Source of the DNA: an uncultured Bacteroidota bacterium
Lineage (GTDB): Bacteria; Bacteroidota; Bacteroidia; Chitinophagales; Chitinophagaceae
NCBI GenBank assembly: GCA_903835145.1
Contig: CAILMA010000494.1
Coordinates: 1-25,746, forward strand
Direction of reading: 5' to 3'
DNA length: 25,746 bases
Positions 15,608-22,694 of the stretch are shown one piece after another. Within the stretch, counting starts at the first letter, position 1, and every line of letters starts with the position of its first letter. A program made the position numbers and the translations under genes. A model generated the notes under the pieces. The model did not search any database. It saw only the letters and a program-made list of their open reading frames with translations, and was not told where the DNA came from.

Positions 15608-15615
15608 TAATTTTG
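15608..15615 (+). promoter_or_regulatory. Candidate -7 box for the DUF2480 gene
   Basis: TAATTTTG is an exact TAnnTTTG match 24 bases ahead of the start codon. No TTG is found 19-21 bases upstream, so support is only partial. Confidence 0.4.
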
Positions 15616-15639
15616 CAACCGGCTAAACGCCCGTAATAC

Positions 15640-16167
15640 ATGGAAGAGTTTGTAAATAAAGTTGCTGAAAGTGGAATAATTACGCTGGATCTTGCACACT
15701 ATATTACCGCCGATAAAGACATTGTGGCTTTCGATTTAAAGCCATTCCTGTTCAGGGAGATGATACTCCGTGAAAAAGACTACCGCGAAGCTTTAAAGAC
15801 ACATGACTGGCAACAATATGACCAAAAAAACGTAGCCGTTTTTTGTTCGGTCGATGCTATTATACCAGTATGGGCCTACATGCTGGCGGCATCAAACCTT
15901 GAAGGGCACGCCTCTTTTATTTATTTCGGTACCATCGACGAATTGAAGAAACATCTTGTAATTACTGCCATATCCCGTATTGATACCGAGGAATTTAACG
16001 ACAAAAGAGTTGTAATAAAAGGCTGTGGAGATACCCCGATTCCAGATGCGGCTTACCTTGCAGTTACTTCCCGCTTGCGCAGCGTTGTTAAGTCGCTCAT
16101 GTATGGCGAGCCTTGTTCTACAGTACCCATTTATAAAAAGCCTAAGGATACCGCTTCGGTAGCTTAG
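15640..16167 (+). CDS. DUF2480 family protein
   Basis: This 175-residue cytosolic protein has no signal peptide or membrane segment. It matches my recollection of the Bacteroidota-specific DUF2480 family along its whole length. Shared stretches include EEFVNKVAESG at the start, LREKDYREALKTHDW near 43-57, FCSVDAIIPVWAYM near 68-81, VVIKGCGDTPIP near 123-134 and YGEPCSTVPIYKKP near 155-168. Cysteines in the CSVDA, KGCG and EPCS motifs are conserved in my memory of the family, which could mean metal or cofactor binding, but the function is not known. The gene stands alone between the lipoprotein gene and the PKD adhesin gene, with its own likely -7 box. Confidence 0.88.
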   Translation: MEEFVNKVAESGIITLDLAHYITADKDIVAFDLKPFLFREMILREKDYREALKTHDWQQYDQKNVAVFCSVDAIIPVWAYMLAASNLEGHASFIYFGTIDELKKHLVITAISRIDTEEFNDKRVVIKGCGDTPIPDAAYLAVTSRLRSVVKSLMYGEPCSTVPIYKKPKDTASVA

Positions 16168-16466
16168 CCTTGCACTTTTTTACCGCACCAAAAGCTTATT
16201 AAGGTACCAATTTTTATAGTGGCAACCCGCGGTTGTTTGCGCTCTACTCGTTTTGACTTTTGTTTTAAATGGGTTAAATATCTGTTATGGGTGATTATAA
16301 ATGTAAGCTTCTGCTAATGTGGCTGGCTTCATTTTTAACTAAAAGGAATATTTTTAATAAAAAGAAGTTTATTGCCCAACTTTATTTTATTACGTGCTGT
16401 CTTTTTAACAAAAGATTGTTATCTTTAATATCCCTTTCTCCATAAAAATTATTTAAAGAAGTTCTT
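16168..16466. other. AT-rich intergenic region upstream of the PKD adhesin
   Basis: No gene is seen. It holds a weak GC hairpin (CAACC / GGTTG, 16223-16235, three-base loop) that lacks a T run. It also has a perfect TAACAA / TTGTTA inverted repeat (16406-16421) with a four-base spacer. Overlapping that repeat is TATCTTTA at 16420-16427, one base off TAnnTTTG and 39 bases ahead of the adhesin start, so the inverted repeat could be an operator; this is a guess. Confidence 0.4.
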
Positions 16467-19400
16467 ATGACTATAATATCCCGAAAAATATTTCTCCTTT
16501 TTTTATTCCTGTTAGTTTCAGTTGCTGCCCGGGCGCTAACGGCTGGCTTCACTGCAGATTATATTTCAGGTTGTTCGCCACTGGTTGTGCATTTCACCAA
16601 TACATCCTCAGGCGCAACGAGTTATTATTGGGATCTTGGGAATGGCACTACTTCCACATTAACAGATGTATCAGGTAGTTATATTACAGCTGGTACTTAC
16701 ACGGTTACACTTACTGCTTCCAACGGTTCATCAACGTCGGTTTTCCACATGACGATTACGGTCTATCCGTCTCCCATTGTTAGCTTTGTCGCCACCGATA
16801 CCTCCATCTGCCCGGGCACTTCTACCACATTCACGAGTACCTCTGTGCTGGGCACCTCAGGAGCAGGTACATACCTATGGAACTTTGGCGACGGAAGCTC
16901 GAGCACAGCTGCCAGCCCCACGCATACCTATGTTACACCGGGATTTTATAATGTTACACTGGTGGTTACCAATAGCGAGGGTTGTGCATCTTCACTCACT
17001 GTAGGTGCCTTTATTCATGTATTTAATCACTCTACACCTTCGTTTACTGCCTCAACGACCTATTTCTGTAATCCTCCGGGCGATGCAACTTTCACGTCAA
17101 CCACCACGGGAGCAGGGCCTTTCACCTGTGTTTGGTACTTCGGCGATGGCACAACCGGAACCGGCAGCCCCGTAACCCATACCTATGGCTCAACCGGTAG
17201 TTATACGGTTAAGCTGATAGTTACGGATGCAAATGGTTGCATCGACAGCATAACAAGAACTTCATTCATTACCATTACAACTATCGCCGCTTCCTTTACC
17301 TCTGCTACTACTGTTTGCGACGATTCCTGGGTTGCCTTCGACAATACAAGTTCTACCCACTCGGGTAGTGCCTGGAGTTTTGGTGACGGGGGGTCGTCAA
17401 GTTCTGATACAGCGTCCCATTATTATTCTTCACCTGGCACCTATAATGTAAGATTGATAATATCTGAAGGGCCTTGCGGGGATACAGCCTACGAAACTGT
17501 AACAGTAAGAACACCGCCTACTATCAGTTTTAGTTATTCGCCCGATGCTTCTTGCCCTGCCCCGGCTACAGTGAGTTTTACTGGCAGCGTGCCATCAGGT
17601 TCTTCCGTTACGTGGACTTTTGGCGATGGCGCAACCGGATCTGGTACTGCTGTTTCTCACACCTATACTACTAATGGAGTTTATACGGTAACCATGACCG
17701 TTGTAGATGCCTATGGCTGTACTACGGTATATTCAGATACATATGTAGTCCACGATTTGATTCTGAATATTATTTCCGATGTTATAGGGGGCTGTGTGCC
17801 GCTTACGGTTCATTTCCACGATAGCGTCTCAACCAGCGTCCCGAGATCTGGCACCTACCCTTATTCTACTGCCAGCTACAGCTGGGATTTTGGCGACGGT
17901 AGTGCAACCTCAACAGCCGCAACCCCATCGCATACCTACACTGCCACTGGCGTATACAGCGTTGTACTGAATATTACAACCGCCAATGGCTGCAGCGCTA
18001 CCGACACAATTCTTATTACTGTAGGTTCGGTACCCGTAATTACAGTAACAGACACGCCGTCAGAAATTTGCTTTGGCCGATCGTTTGAATTCATTGTCAC
18101 TGTATTATCAGGCGGTCCGGTTAATAGTTATTACTGGAACTGGGGTGATGGCACTTCAAGCACCGATACATTTGCCACTAACTCCCATGCATTTGCACGG
18201 CCAGGCAGAGACACCGTAGAAATTATTGCCTACAACAATGGCTGCCCAAGTGCACCATTCTATCTGTACAACCTCATTACCGATTCGCCCATGGCGATTA
18301 TTAGTTCTGCCTATACTTGCGATCCTTACAACAGTGTGATTTTTGTAGATCGCTCGCTGGGCGATGACACCCATACCTGGCTATTCGGTGATGGAACCAC
18401 CTCCACAGCTGATTCCGTTGCTCATACCTACCCGGGATTCTCCACATACACCTGTACGCTTGTAACTTACAATGCCCGAAGTGGCTGCCACGACACTACC
18501 TCAGTACCGCTCAACCTGATACCGCCGGTGTTGCATATGTATGCTTCCGACTCCGTGATATGTGCAGGCTCTGTGATACATTTCACGGACAGCGTCACTG
18601 GCAGCAGTTCAAGAGGCTTCTGGTGGTATGCTAATGGAATTGGTGTGGATCTTGATACCAATTCGAGCTTCTATGATACTTTTAAAGTTGCAGGGCTATA
18701 CACGATAAAAATGGTGATACTCGACCAGCATGGTTGTTTTGATACGCTCGTTCATACGAACTGGATTTCTGTGGCAAAACCCGCAGATACTTTTGTAGCA
18801 GCACCACCTACCGGTTGCTGGCCGCTTACGGTGGCATTTACTGACAGCTCTACCGACATTTCAGGTGTGAGTATTACAAGGTATCAATGGATTTTCGGGG
18901 ATGGAAGTACATCAACCGTTTCATCCATTCATACATCGCACACTTATACGGCGGCAGGTACCTATAATGTTGAGGAAATAGTAACTGATAGCAGGGGCTG
19001 CAAGGATACCATGCTGCGCCGCTCATTGATTACGGTGTCGCGTCCTCATGCTGTATTCAGAGCGAGCACGCAATACCCCTGCCTGGGTAACCCGGTAATT
19101 TTTACAAATAGCTCAACAGGTATTGTTGGTTCTTATTGGATGTTTGGTGATGGAGATACCAGCACAACTACTTCCCCAACCCATATCTATACTGATACCG
19201 GTACCTATACAGTGAAACTTGCCGTGGTAGACGCCAGCGGCTGCCGAGATACAGCCATTTATACAAGTTATATCATAGTCACGCGACCCATCGCGGCCTT
19301 TACCATGAGCGATTCGTTCACCATATGTCCGCCGCTCACGGTAAGTTTCTTCAATTACAGCAGCGGTGCTACAGGCTACAGCTGGACTTTTGGCGATGGT

Positions 19401-21014
19401 ACTACTTCTATTCTTGTGTCTCCAAGCAATTTATACGTCACGTCTGGTCTGTATCACGCGCGGCTTGTAGTTGTCAATGCCCACGGCTGTAGGGATACTG
19501 CGACGCATGATGTAGTGTTGTATGGTTACGCAGGTGCATTTTCTTACTCCCCGCTTACGGGCTGCTCGCCATTGACGGTTTATTTCAATGCTGCTATAAG
19601 TAATGTGCCCAATATAATATGGGATTTTGCCGATGGTAACACCACGCGCGCTTCAATGCTGGATACCACGAGCCATACTTATACCTTGCCAGGAGCTTAT
19701 GTACCCAAACTCATTCTGAGCGACAATACCGGCTGCCGAAATTCCAGCCTCGGGCTTGATACGATTAAGGTAGACGCTGTGATACCCGGATTCACTACGA
19801 GGCCGCATCCCGTATGCGTAAATACCAGCATTAATTTTCAGGATACCTCGTTCAGTTATTTCTCTCACATCACTAATTGGCATTGGGTCTTTACCAATGG
19901 TGATACGAGCGACCTGAGCGCACCACCTTATTTTTATAACACTATAGGCACCTACCCGGTAACGCTTTATGTAACCGATGGCTGGGGCTGCACCGGCTCA
20001 GTGAAAGACACAATAACTGTTTACCCGCCACCGACAATTACAGCCAGTCCTGATACTATTATTTGTGTGCATGATTCAGGAACGCTCAAAGGCTATGGTG
20101 GCGTTTCCTACACCTGGTCGCCTACAACATCCCTTGGCTGCCCGACCTGCCCGGTCACTTCTGCGTTCCCTTCCGTTAACACGACCTATACGGTCACCGG
20201 AACCGATATACATGGTTGTGTGAATACTGATACAGTACAGGTTGATCTTCGTATCTATACCGTGAGTAAGGGCTGGGGCGATACTGAAGTGTGCCGTAAC
20301 GTGCCGGTGACCCTGCACGATACTGGTGGAACCAAGTACAACTGGATACCGGCAACCGGGCTTAGCGACCCCCATATTTTTGACCCTGTAGCTACACCGC
20401 CTTCCACCACGCTATACATGATTATAGCCCAATACGGTAGTTGCGTGCCAGATACGAACTATGTGAAACTGATTATAGACTCCCTGCCAACAGTAAATGC
20501 GGGGCCAGACCAAAGCCTCGTGGCAGGCTCTGAGGCTACACTCAATGCAACGGGCACCCTGATTAATAAATACCTGTGGTCGCCGGGACAGTACCTGAGT
20601 TGCGATAGCTGTGCTACTACCATTGCCAGCCTCATGAGCACTACTACTTACACCATTACGGTAACCACTAACAAAGGTTGTACCGCAACAGATTCGGTGA
20701 CCATATTCCTCTATTGCGATAAAAACCAGATATTTATACCTAACTCTTTCACGCCAAACGGCGATGGGCAGAACGATGTGTTCTACCCTCGTGGGTCAGG
20801 GGTAAGCAAGATAAATGCATTCCGGATTTATAACCGCTGGGGCGAGATGTTGTTTGAAAGAACAAACATAAGCATCAATGATGTTTCAAATGCATGGGAT
20901 GGTACTTACAACGGAGGACTGCCAAGACCTGATGTTTATGTGTATCTTGTGGAGGCTGTTTGTGATACAGGCGAGCCTATCTTTATTAAAGGTGATGTAA
21001 CCATAATCAGGTAA
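16467..21014 (+). CDS. Giant PKD-repeat adhesin with type B (CHU_C) T9SS sorting domain
   Basis: This 1515-residue surface protein has a signal peptide (hydrophobic 8-20, likely cut near ARA-LTA). Fourteen PKD-like units of about 83 residues follow (about 26-1190), most with the hallmark 'W.FGDG' and 'HTY...G.YTV.L.V.....GC.D'. Unit 9 has lost FGDG, and units 13 and 14 have FADG and FTNG. Three Ig-like units come next (about 1190-1418); the first and third carry a CxxC (CPTC, CDSC). The last 94 residues (1422-1515) form the gliding-associated CHU_C/TIGR04131-like type B domain, with IPNSFTPNGDGQND, YNRWGEMLFE, WDGTYNGG and GDVTIIR. Type B substrates such as SprB are known to need a SprF-like partner, and one is encoded 15 bases downstream, so the two are probably one operon. 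Adhesion or motility is inferred. Confidence 0.93.
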   Translation: MTIISRKIFLLFLFLLVSVAARALTAGFTADYISGCSPLVVHFTNTSSGATSYYWDLGNGTTSTLTDVSGSYITAGTYTVTLTASNGSSTSVFHMTITVYPSPIVSFVATDTSICPGTSTTFTSTSVLGTSGAGTYLWNFGDGSSSTAASPTHTYVTPGFYNVTLVVTNSEGCASSLTVGAFIHVFNHSTPSFTASTTYFCNPPGDATFTSTTTGAGPFTCVWYFGDGTTGTGSPVTHTYGSTGSYTVKLIVTDANGCIDSITRTSFITITTIAASFTSATTVCDDSWVAFDNTSSTHSGSAWSFGDGGSSSSDTASHYYSSPGTYNVRLIISEGPCGDTAYETVTVRTPPTISFSYSPDASCPAPATVSFTGSVPSGSSVTWTFGDGATGSGTAVSHTYTTNGVYTVTMTVVDAYGCTTVYSDTYVVHDLILNIISDVIGGCVPLTVHFHDSVSTSVPRSGTYPYSTASYSWDFGDGSATSTAATPSHTYTATGVYSVVLNITTANGCSATDTILITVGSVPVITVTDTPSEICFGRSFEFIVTVLSGGPVNSYYWNWGDGTSSTDTFATNSHAFARPGRDTVEIIAYNNGCPSAPFYLYNLITDSPMAIISSAYTCDPYNSVIFVDRSLGDDTHTWLFGDGTTSTADSVAHTYPGFSTYTCTLVTYNARSGCHDTTSVPLNLIPPVLHMYASDSVICAGSVIHFTDSVTGSSSRGFWWYANGIGVDLDTNSSFYDTFKVAGLYTIKMVILDQHGCFDTLVHTNWISVAKPADTFVAAPPTGCWPLTVAFTDSSTDISGVSITRYQWIFGDGSTSTVSSIHTSHTYTAAGTYNVEEIVTDSRGCKDTMLRRSLITVSRPHAVFRASTQYPCLGNPVIFTNSSTGIVGSYWMFGDGDTSTTTSPTHIYTDTGTYTVKLAVVDASGCRDTAIYTSYIIVTRPIAAFTMSDSFTICPPLTVSFFNYSSGATGYSWTFGDGTTSILVSPSNLYVTSGLYHARLVVVNAHGCRDTATHDVVLYGYAGAFSYSPLTGCSPLTVYFNAAISNVPNIIWDFADGNTTRASMLDTTSHTYTLPGAYVPKLILSDNTGCRNSSLGLDTIKVDAVIPGFTTRPHPVCVNTSINFQDTSFSYFSHITNWHWVFTNGDTSDLSAPPYFYNTIGTYPVTLYVTDGWGCTGSVKDTITVYPPPTITASPDTIICVHDSGTLKGYGGVSYTWSPTTSLGCPTCPVTSAFPSVNTTYTVTGTDIHGCVNTDTVQVDLRIYTVSKGWGDTEVCRNVPVTLHDTGGTKYNWIPATGLSDPHIFDPVATPPSTTLYMIIAQYGSCVPDTNYVKLIIDSLPTVNAGPDQSLVAGSEATLNATGTLINKYLWSPGQYLSCDSCATTIASLMSTTTYTITVTTNKGCTATDSVTIFLYCDKNQIFIPNSFTPNGDGQNDVFYPRGSGVSKINAFRIYNRWGEMLFERTNISINDVSNAWDGTYNGGLPRPDVYVYLVEAVCDTGEPIFIKGDVTIIR
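16542..20720 (+). repeat. Array of 14 PKD-like and 3 Ig-like units
   Basis: Seventeen consecutive Ig-fold units. A cysteine just before the B strand (SGCSPL, SICPG, GGCVPL and so on) is present in units 1-16 and absent in 17 (NAGPDQSLVAGS). A cysteine in the F-G turn (usually NGC or SGC) is present in units 2-17 and absent in unit 1 (SNGSSTS). Extra cysteines occur in units 3, 8, 15 and 17. Confidence 0.85.
20730..21011 (+). other. Type B (CHU_C) T9SS sorting domain
   Basis: 94 residues beginning with IFIPNSFTPNGDGQND and ending GDVTIIR. The pattern fits the gliding motility-associated C-terminal domain rather than the type A tails found at 4838 and 9964. It carries one cysteine (EAVCDTGE), which could pair with the one just before it (LYCDKN). 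Confidence 0.92.
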
Positions 21015-21029
21015 AAAAACCGACAACCC

Positions 21030-22070
21030 ATGAAAAAGATATTTTCAATAATAGTTGCATTATCAGTTGTTGCTTTAAGTAACGAAAGGTCTTATGCGCA
21101 AGCCGACATACATTTTTCTCAGTTTTATGAAACTTCTATGTTGAGGAACCCATCGCTGACGGGTATTTTTTCCAACGATTATAAATTCGGGGCCTACTAC
21201 CGCCAGCAATGGGCGAGTATAAGCAATCCATTCGTCACGGCATTGGTATACGGCGAGGTGCGCCTCGCCGTGGGCAGGGTTTCTAATGACTACTTCAGCA
21301 TAGGCTTACTTGGCTATACCGATAAGGCAGGCAGTGTAGACCAACGCATATCAGCGGGCTACCCTGCCATCAACTACAGTAAGTGCCTTGACCCGGATAA
21401 AAACAGATTCCTCTCCGTTGGTTTTACGGCAGGCTATACCCAGTACAGTTTTGATGCGAGTAAGGCAACATTCAACAACCAGTACCAGGGCGGCTTTTTC
21501 AGCAACCTGAATCCTACATTTGAGAACATCACCAATTCAAAAATGAGCATGTGGGACATTGGTACAGGTATAAACTTTAACTCCAACACAGGGTATAACA
21601 ACGGAATCACCTACATACTCGGGGTTTCGGGTTATCACCTTACTACACCTAAATTCTCTTATTACGATGTGTCTTCGGTAACGGAATATATCCGTTGGAA
21701 TGTAAACGGAGCTATCGGCTTTAACATGCAGGACAATGTAGTTGTAACCGGCCAGGCCAACTATGGCCATCAGGGTGCTTTCTCAGAAATTATAGCCGGG
21801 ATGAACTTCACATGGTCAGAGCCGGGTGGTGGCCCCAAGCCCGATTATTCCATATCAGGCGGTCTCTATTATCGATTTCAGGATGCCATAATTCCGGTAG
21901 TAAAAGTGAAATACAAAAATACAGCTGTCGCTGCAAGCTATGACGTAAATTCGTCTACACTCAAACAGGCAAGTAACTTACGTGGTGGGTATGAAATAAC
22001 GCTATCGGTTACAGGTGATTTTTATGATAAGTCAGGAATACTTAAGAAGACAGTGTGTCCTAAATTCTAA
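21030..22070 (+). CDS. PorP/SprF-family T9SS outer-membrane protein
   Basis: This 346-residue protein has a signal peptide ending SYAQA, then the family hallmark DIHFSQFYETSMLRNPSLTG and the YRQQW motif near residue 57. Alternating hydrophobic strands follow, with aromatic-rich segments such as 'SVGFTAGYTQYSF' and 'YILGVSGYHL', as in a beta-barrel. It ends GGYEITLSVTG and CPKF, typical of the family. PorP/SprF proteins sit in the outer membrane; SprF is known to be required for secretion or attachment of the type B substrate SprB. The gene follows the type B adhesin by 15 bases with a strong terminator after it, so this is probably its dedicated partner. It is not necessarily the core PorP of the secretion machine. 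Confidence 0.93.
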   Translation: MKKIFSIIVALSVVALSNERSYAQADIHFSQFYETSMLRNPSLTGIFSNDYKFGAYYRQQWASISNPFVTALVYGEVRLAVGRVSNDYFSIGLLGYTDKAGSVDQRISAGYPAINYSKCLDPDKNRFLSVGFTAGYTQYSFDASKATFNNQYQGGFFSNLNPTFENITNSKMSMWDIGTGINFNSNTGYNNGITYILGVSGYHLTTPKFSYYDVSSVTEYIRWNVNGAIGFNMQDNVVVTGQANYGHQGAFSEIIAGMNFTWSEPGGGPKPDYSISGGLYYRFQDAIIPVVKVKYKNTAVAASYDVNSSTLKQASNLRGGYEITLSVTGDFYDKSGILKKTVCPKF

Positions 22071-22098
22071 CGTTTAGAAATATAATTTATTTGATTGC

Positions 22099-22125
22099 TC
22101 CCCGGTATTATTCCGGGGATTTTTT
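22099..22125 (+). terminator. Terminator after the adhesin-PorP/SprF pair
   Basis: A seven-base GC-rich stem (TCCCCGG with CCGGGGA) closes a TATTATT loop and is followed by six T. It starts 28 bases past the stop codon and closes the two-gene unit. Confidence 0.85.
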
Positions 22126-22196
22126 ATTTAATGCAAGAGGTGTAAGAAAGGAGAGGGAAGGCACTAATAATTGATGCGCTGGACCGAAGACCAGAT

Positions 22197-22343
22197 TTAG
22201 TTGCCGATGAAGATGATTTTTAAGGAGGCTATGAGCACAATAATGAATATAAACGCCGACAATATATAAGTACTAATGTCGGGGTCGCTAATTTTTTGTG
22301 AGATGTGCCTGAGATTAATTGCAACAAAGTTATTAGTTTTCAG
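22197..22343 (-). CDS. Candidate 48-residue single-span membrane micro-protein
   Basis: This minus-strand frame has no stop for 68 codons, ending TAA at 22197-22199. It encodes a polar head (KTNNFVAINLRHISQKISDPD), one hydrophobic helix (YILSAFIFIIVLIAS) and a short tail KIIFIGN. No ATG, GTG or TTG is available near the N-terminus; the best-placed codon is CTG at 22341-22343, followed by AAA. A perfect TAAATTTG box lies eight bases upstream of it. The topology looks like a real small membrane protein, but the missing standard start makes a rare CTG start, a decayed gene, or chance all possible. No family recognised. Confidence 0.3.
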   Translation of the reverse strand: MKTNNFVAINLRHISQKISDPDISTYILSAFIFIIVLIASLKIIFIGN

Positions 22344-22447
22344 AAAAAAAACAAATTTATTGTTGATTATTAGCTGTTTACGAAGAATTTTCTATAAATA
22401 TATTAAGCCAACGGGCTACAGCCATTTAATTTTTACTTGAAAATGAC

Positions 22448-22467
22448 AAATATGCTTACGCATATTT
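22448..22467. repeat. Perfect inverted repeat AAATATGC / GCATATTT
   Basis: Eight-base arms with a TTAC spacer in the flippase upstream region. There is no T run beyond the next base, so it is not a standard terminator; it could be an operator or an mRNA hairpin. Confidence 0.55.
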
Positions 22468-22519
22468 ATTGTGTAACATATTTAAGCCAAACAGAAAGAA
22501 AGTACGATTAGGGACTTTC

Positions 22520-22540
22520 TATAAAACCTGCCGTTTTATA
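22520..22540. repeat. Perfect inverted repeat TATAAAAC / GTTTTATA
   Basis: Eight-base arms with a CTGCC spacer, 52 bases after the previous inverted repeat. No T run follows. Role unknown. Confidence 0.5.
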
Positions 22541-22637
22541 ACAATCAACGTCCTTCAACAGCAGCCGGCGTCGGTTCGGGGCGAATTTTGATAGAATAAT
22601 TTTAATTCATCTTCAATAATTAAGGAGAATTTTGCAA

Positions 22638-22694
22638 ATGTTGGTTTATTTTTACTGCTTCATCAATCCCAAAGAGTACAATTGGCTTCCCTAA
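22638..22694 (+). CDS. Possible 18-codon leader ORF overlapping the flippase start
   Basis: ATG at 22638 is preceded by AAGGAG (22622-22627) with a ten-base gap, a textbook ribosome site that is rare in this phylum and is seen at no other gene here. The 18-residue product is MLVYFYCFINPKEYNWLP. Its stop codon (22692-22694) lies inside the first codons of the flippase, whose own start is a weak TTG, so translational coupling is possible. It may equally be noise. Confidence 0.3.
   Translation: MLVYFYCFINPKEYNWLP

Larger units (their letters stand above)
22126..22681. other. Structured AT-rich intergenic region upstream of the flippase
   Basis: About 555 bases with no large gene. It contains the candidate micro-ORF (22197-22343, minus) and a pair of direct repeats TTAAGCCAA (22403-22411 and 22482-22490). 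Two perfect eight-base inverted repeats (22448-22467 and 22520-22540) and an 18-codon leader ORF (22638-22694) are also present. No convincing promoter was found; TAATTTTA at 22597-22604 is one base off TAnnTTTG. Confidence 0.5.

Noticed and set aside
16223..16235. CAACC/GGTTG hairpin as a terminator for the DUF2480 gene
   Set aside because: Five-base stem with a three-base loop and no T run; too weak.
22207..22269. 20-codon plus-strand ORF after the PorP/SprF terminator
   Set aside because: It is antisense to the more convincing membrane micro-ORF and has no ribosome site or promoter.
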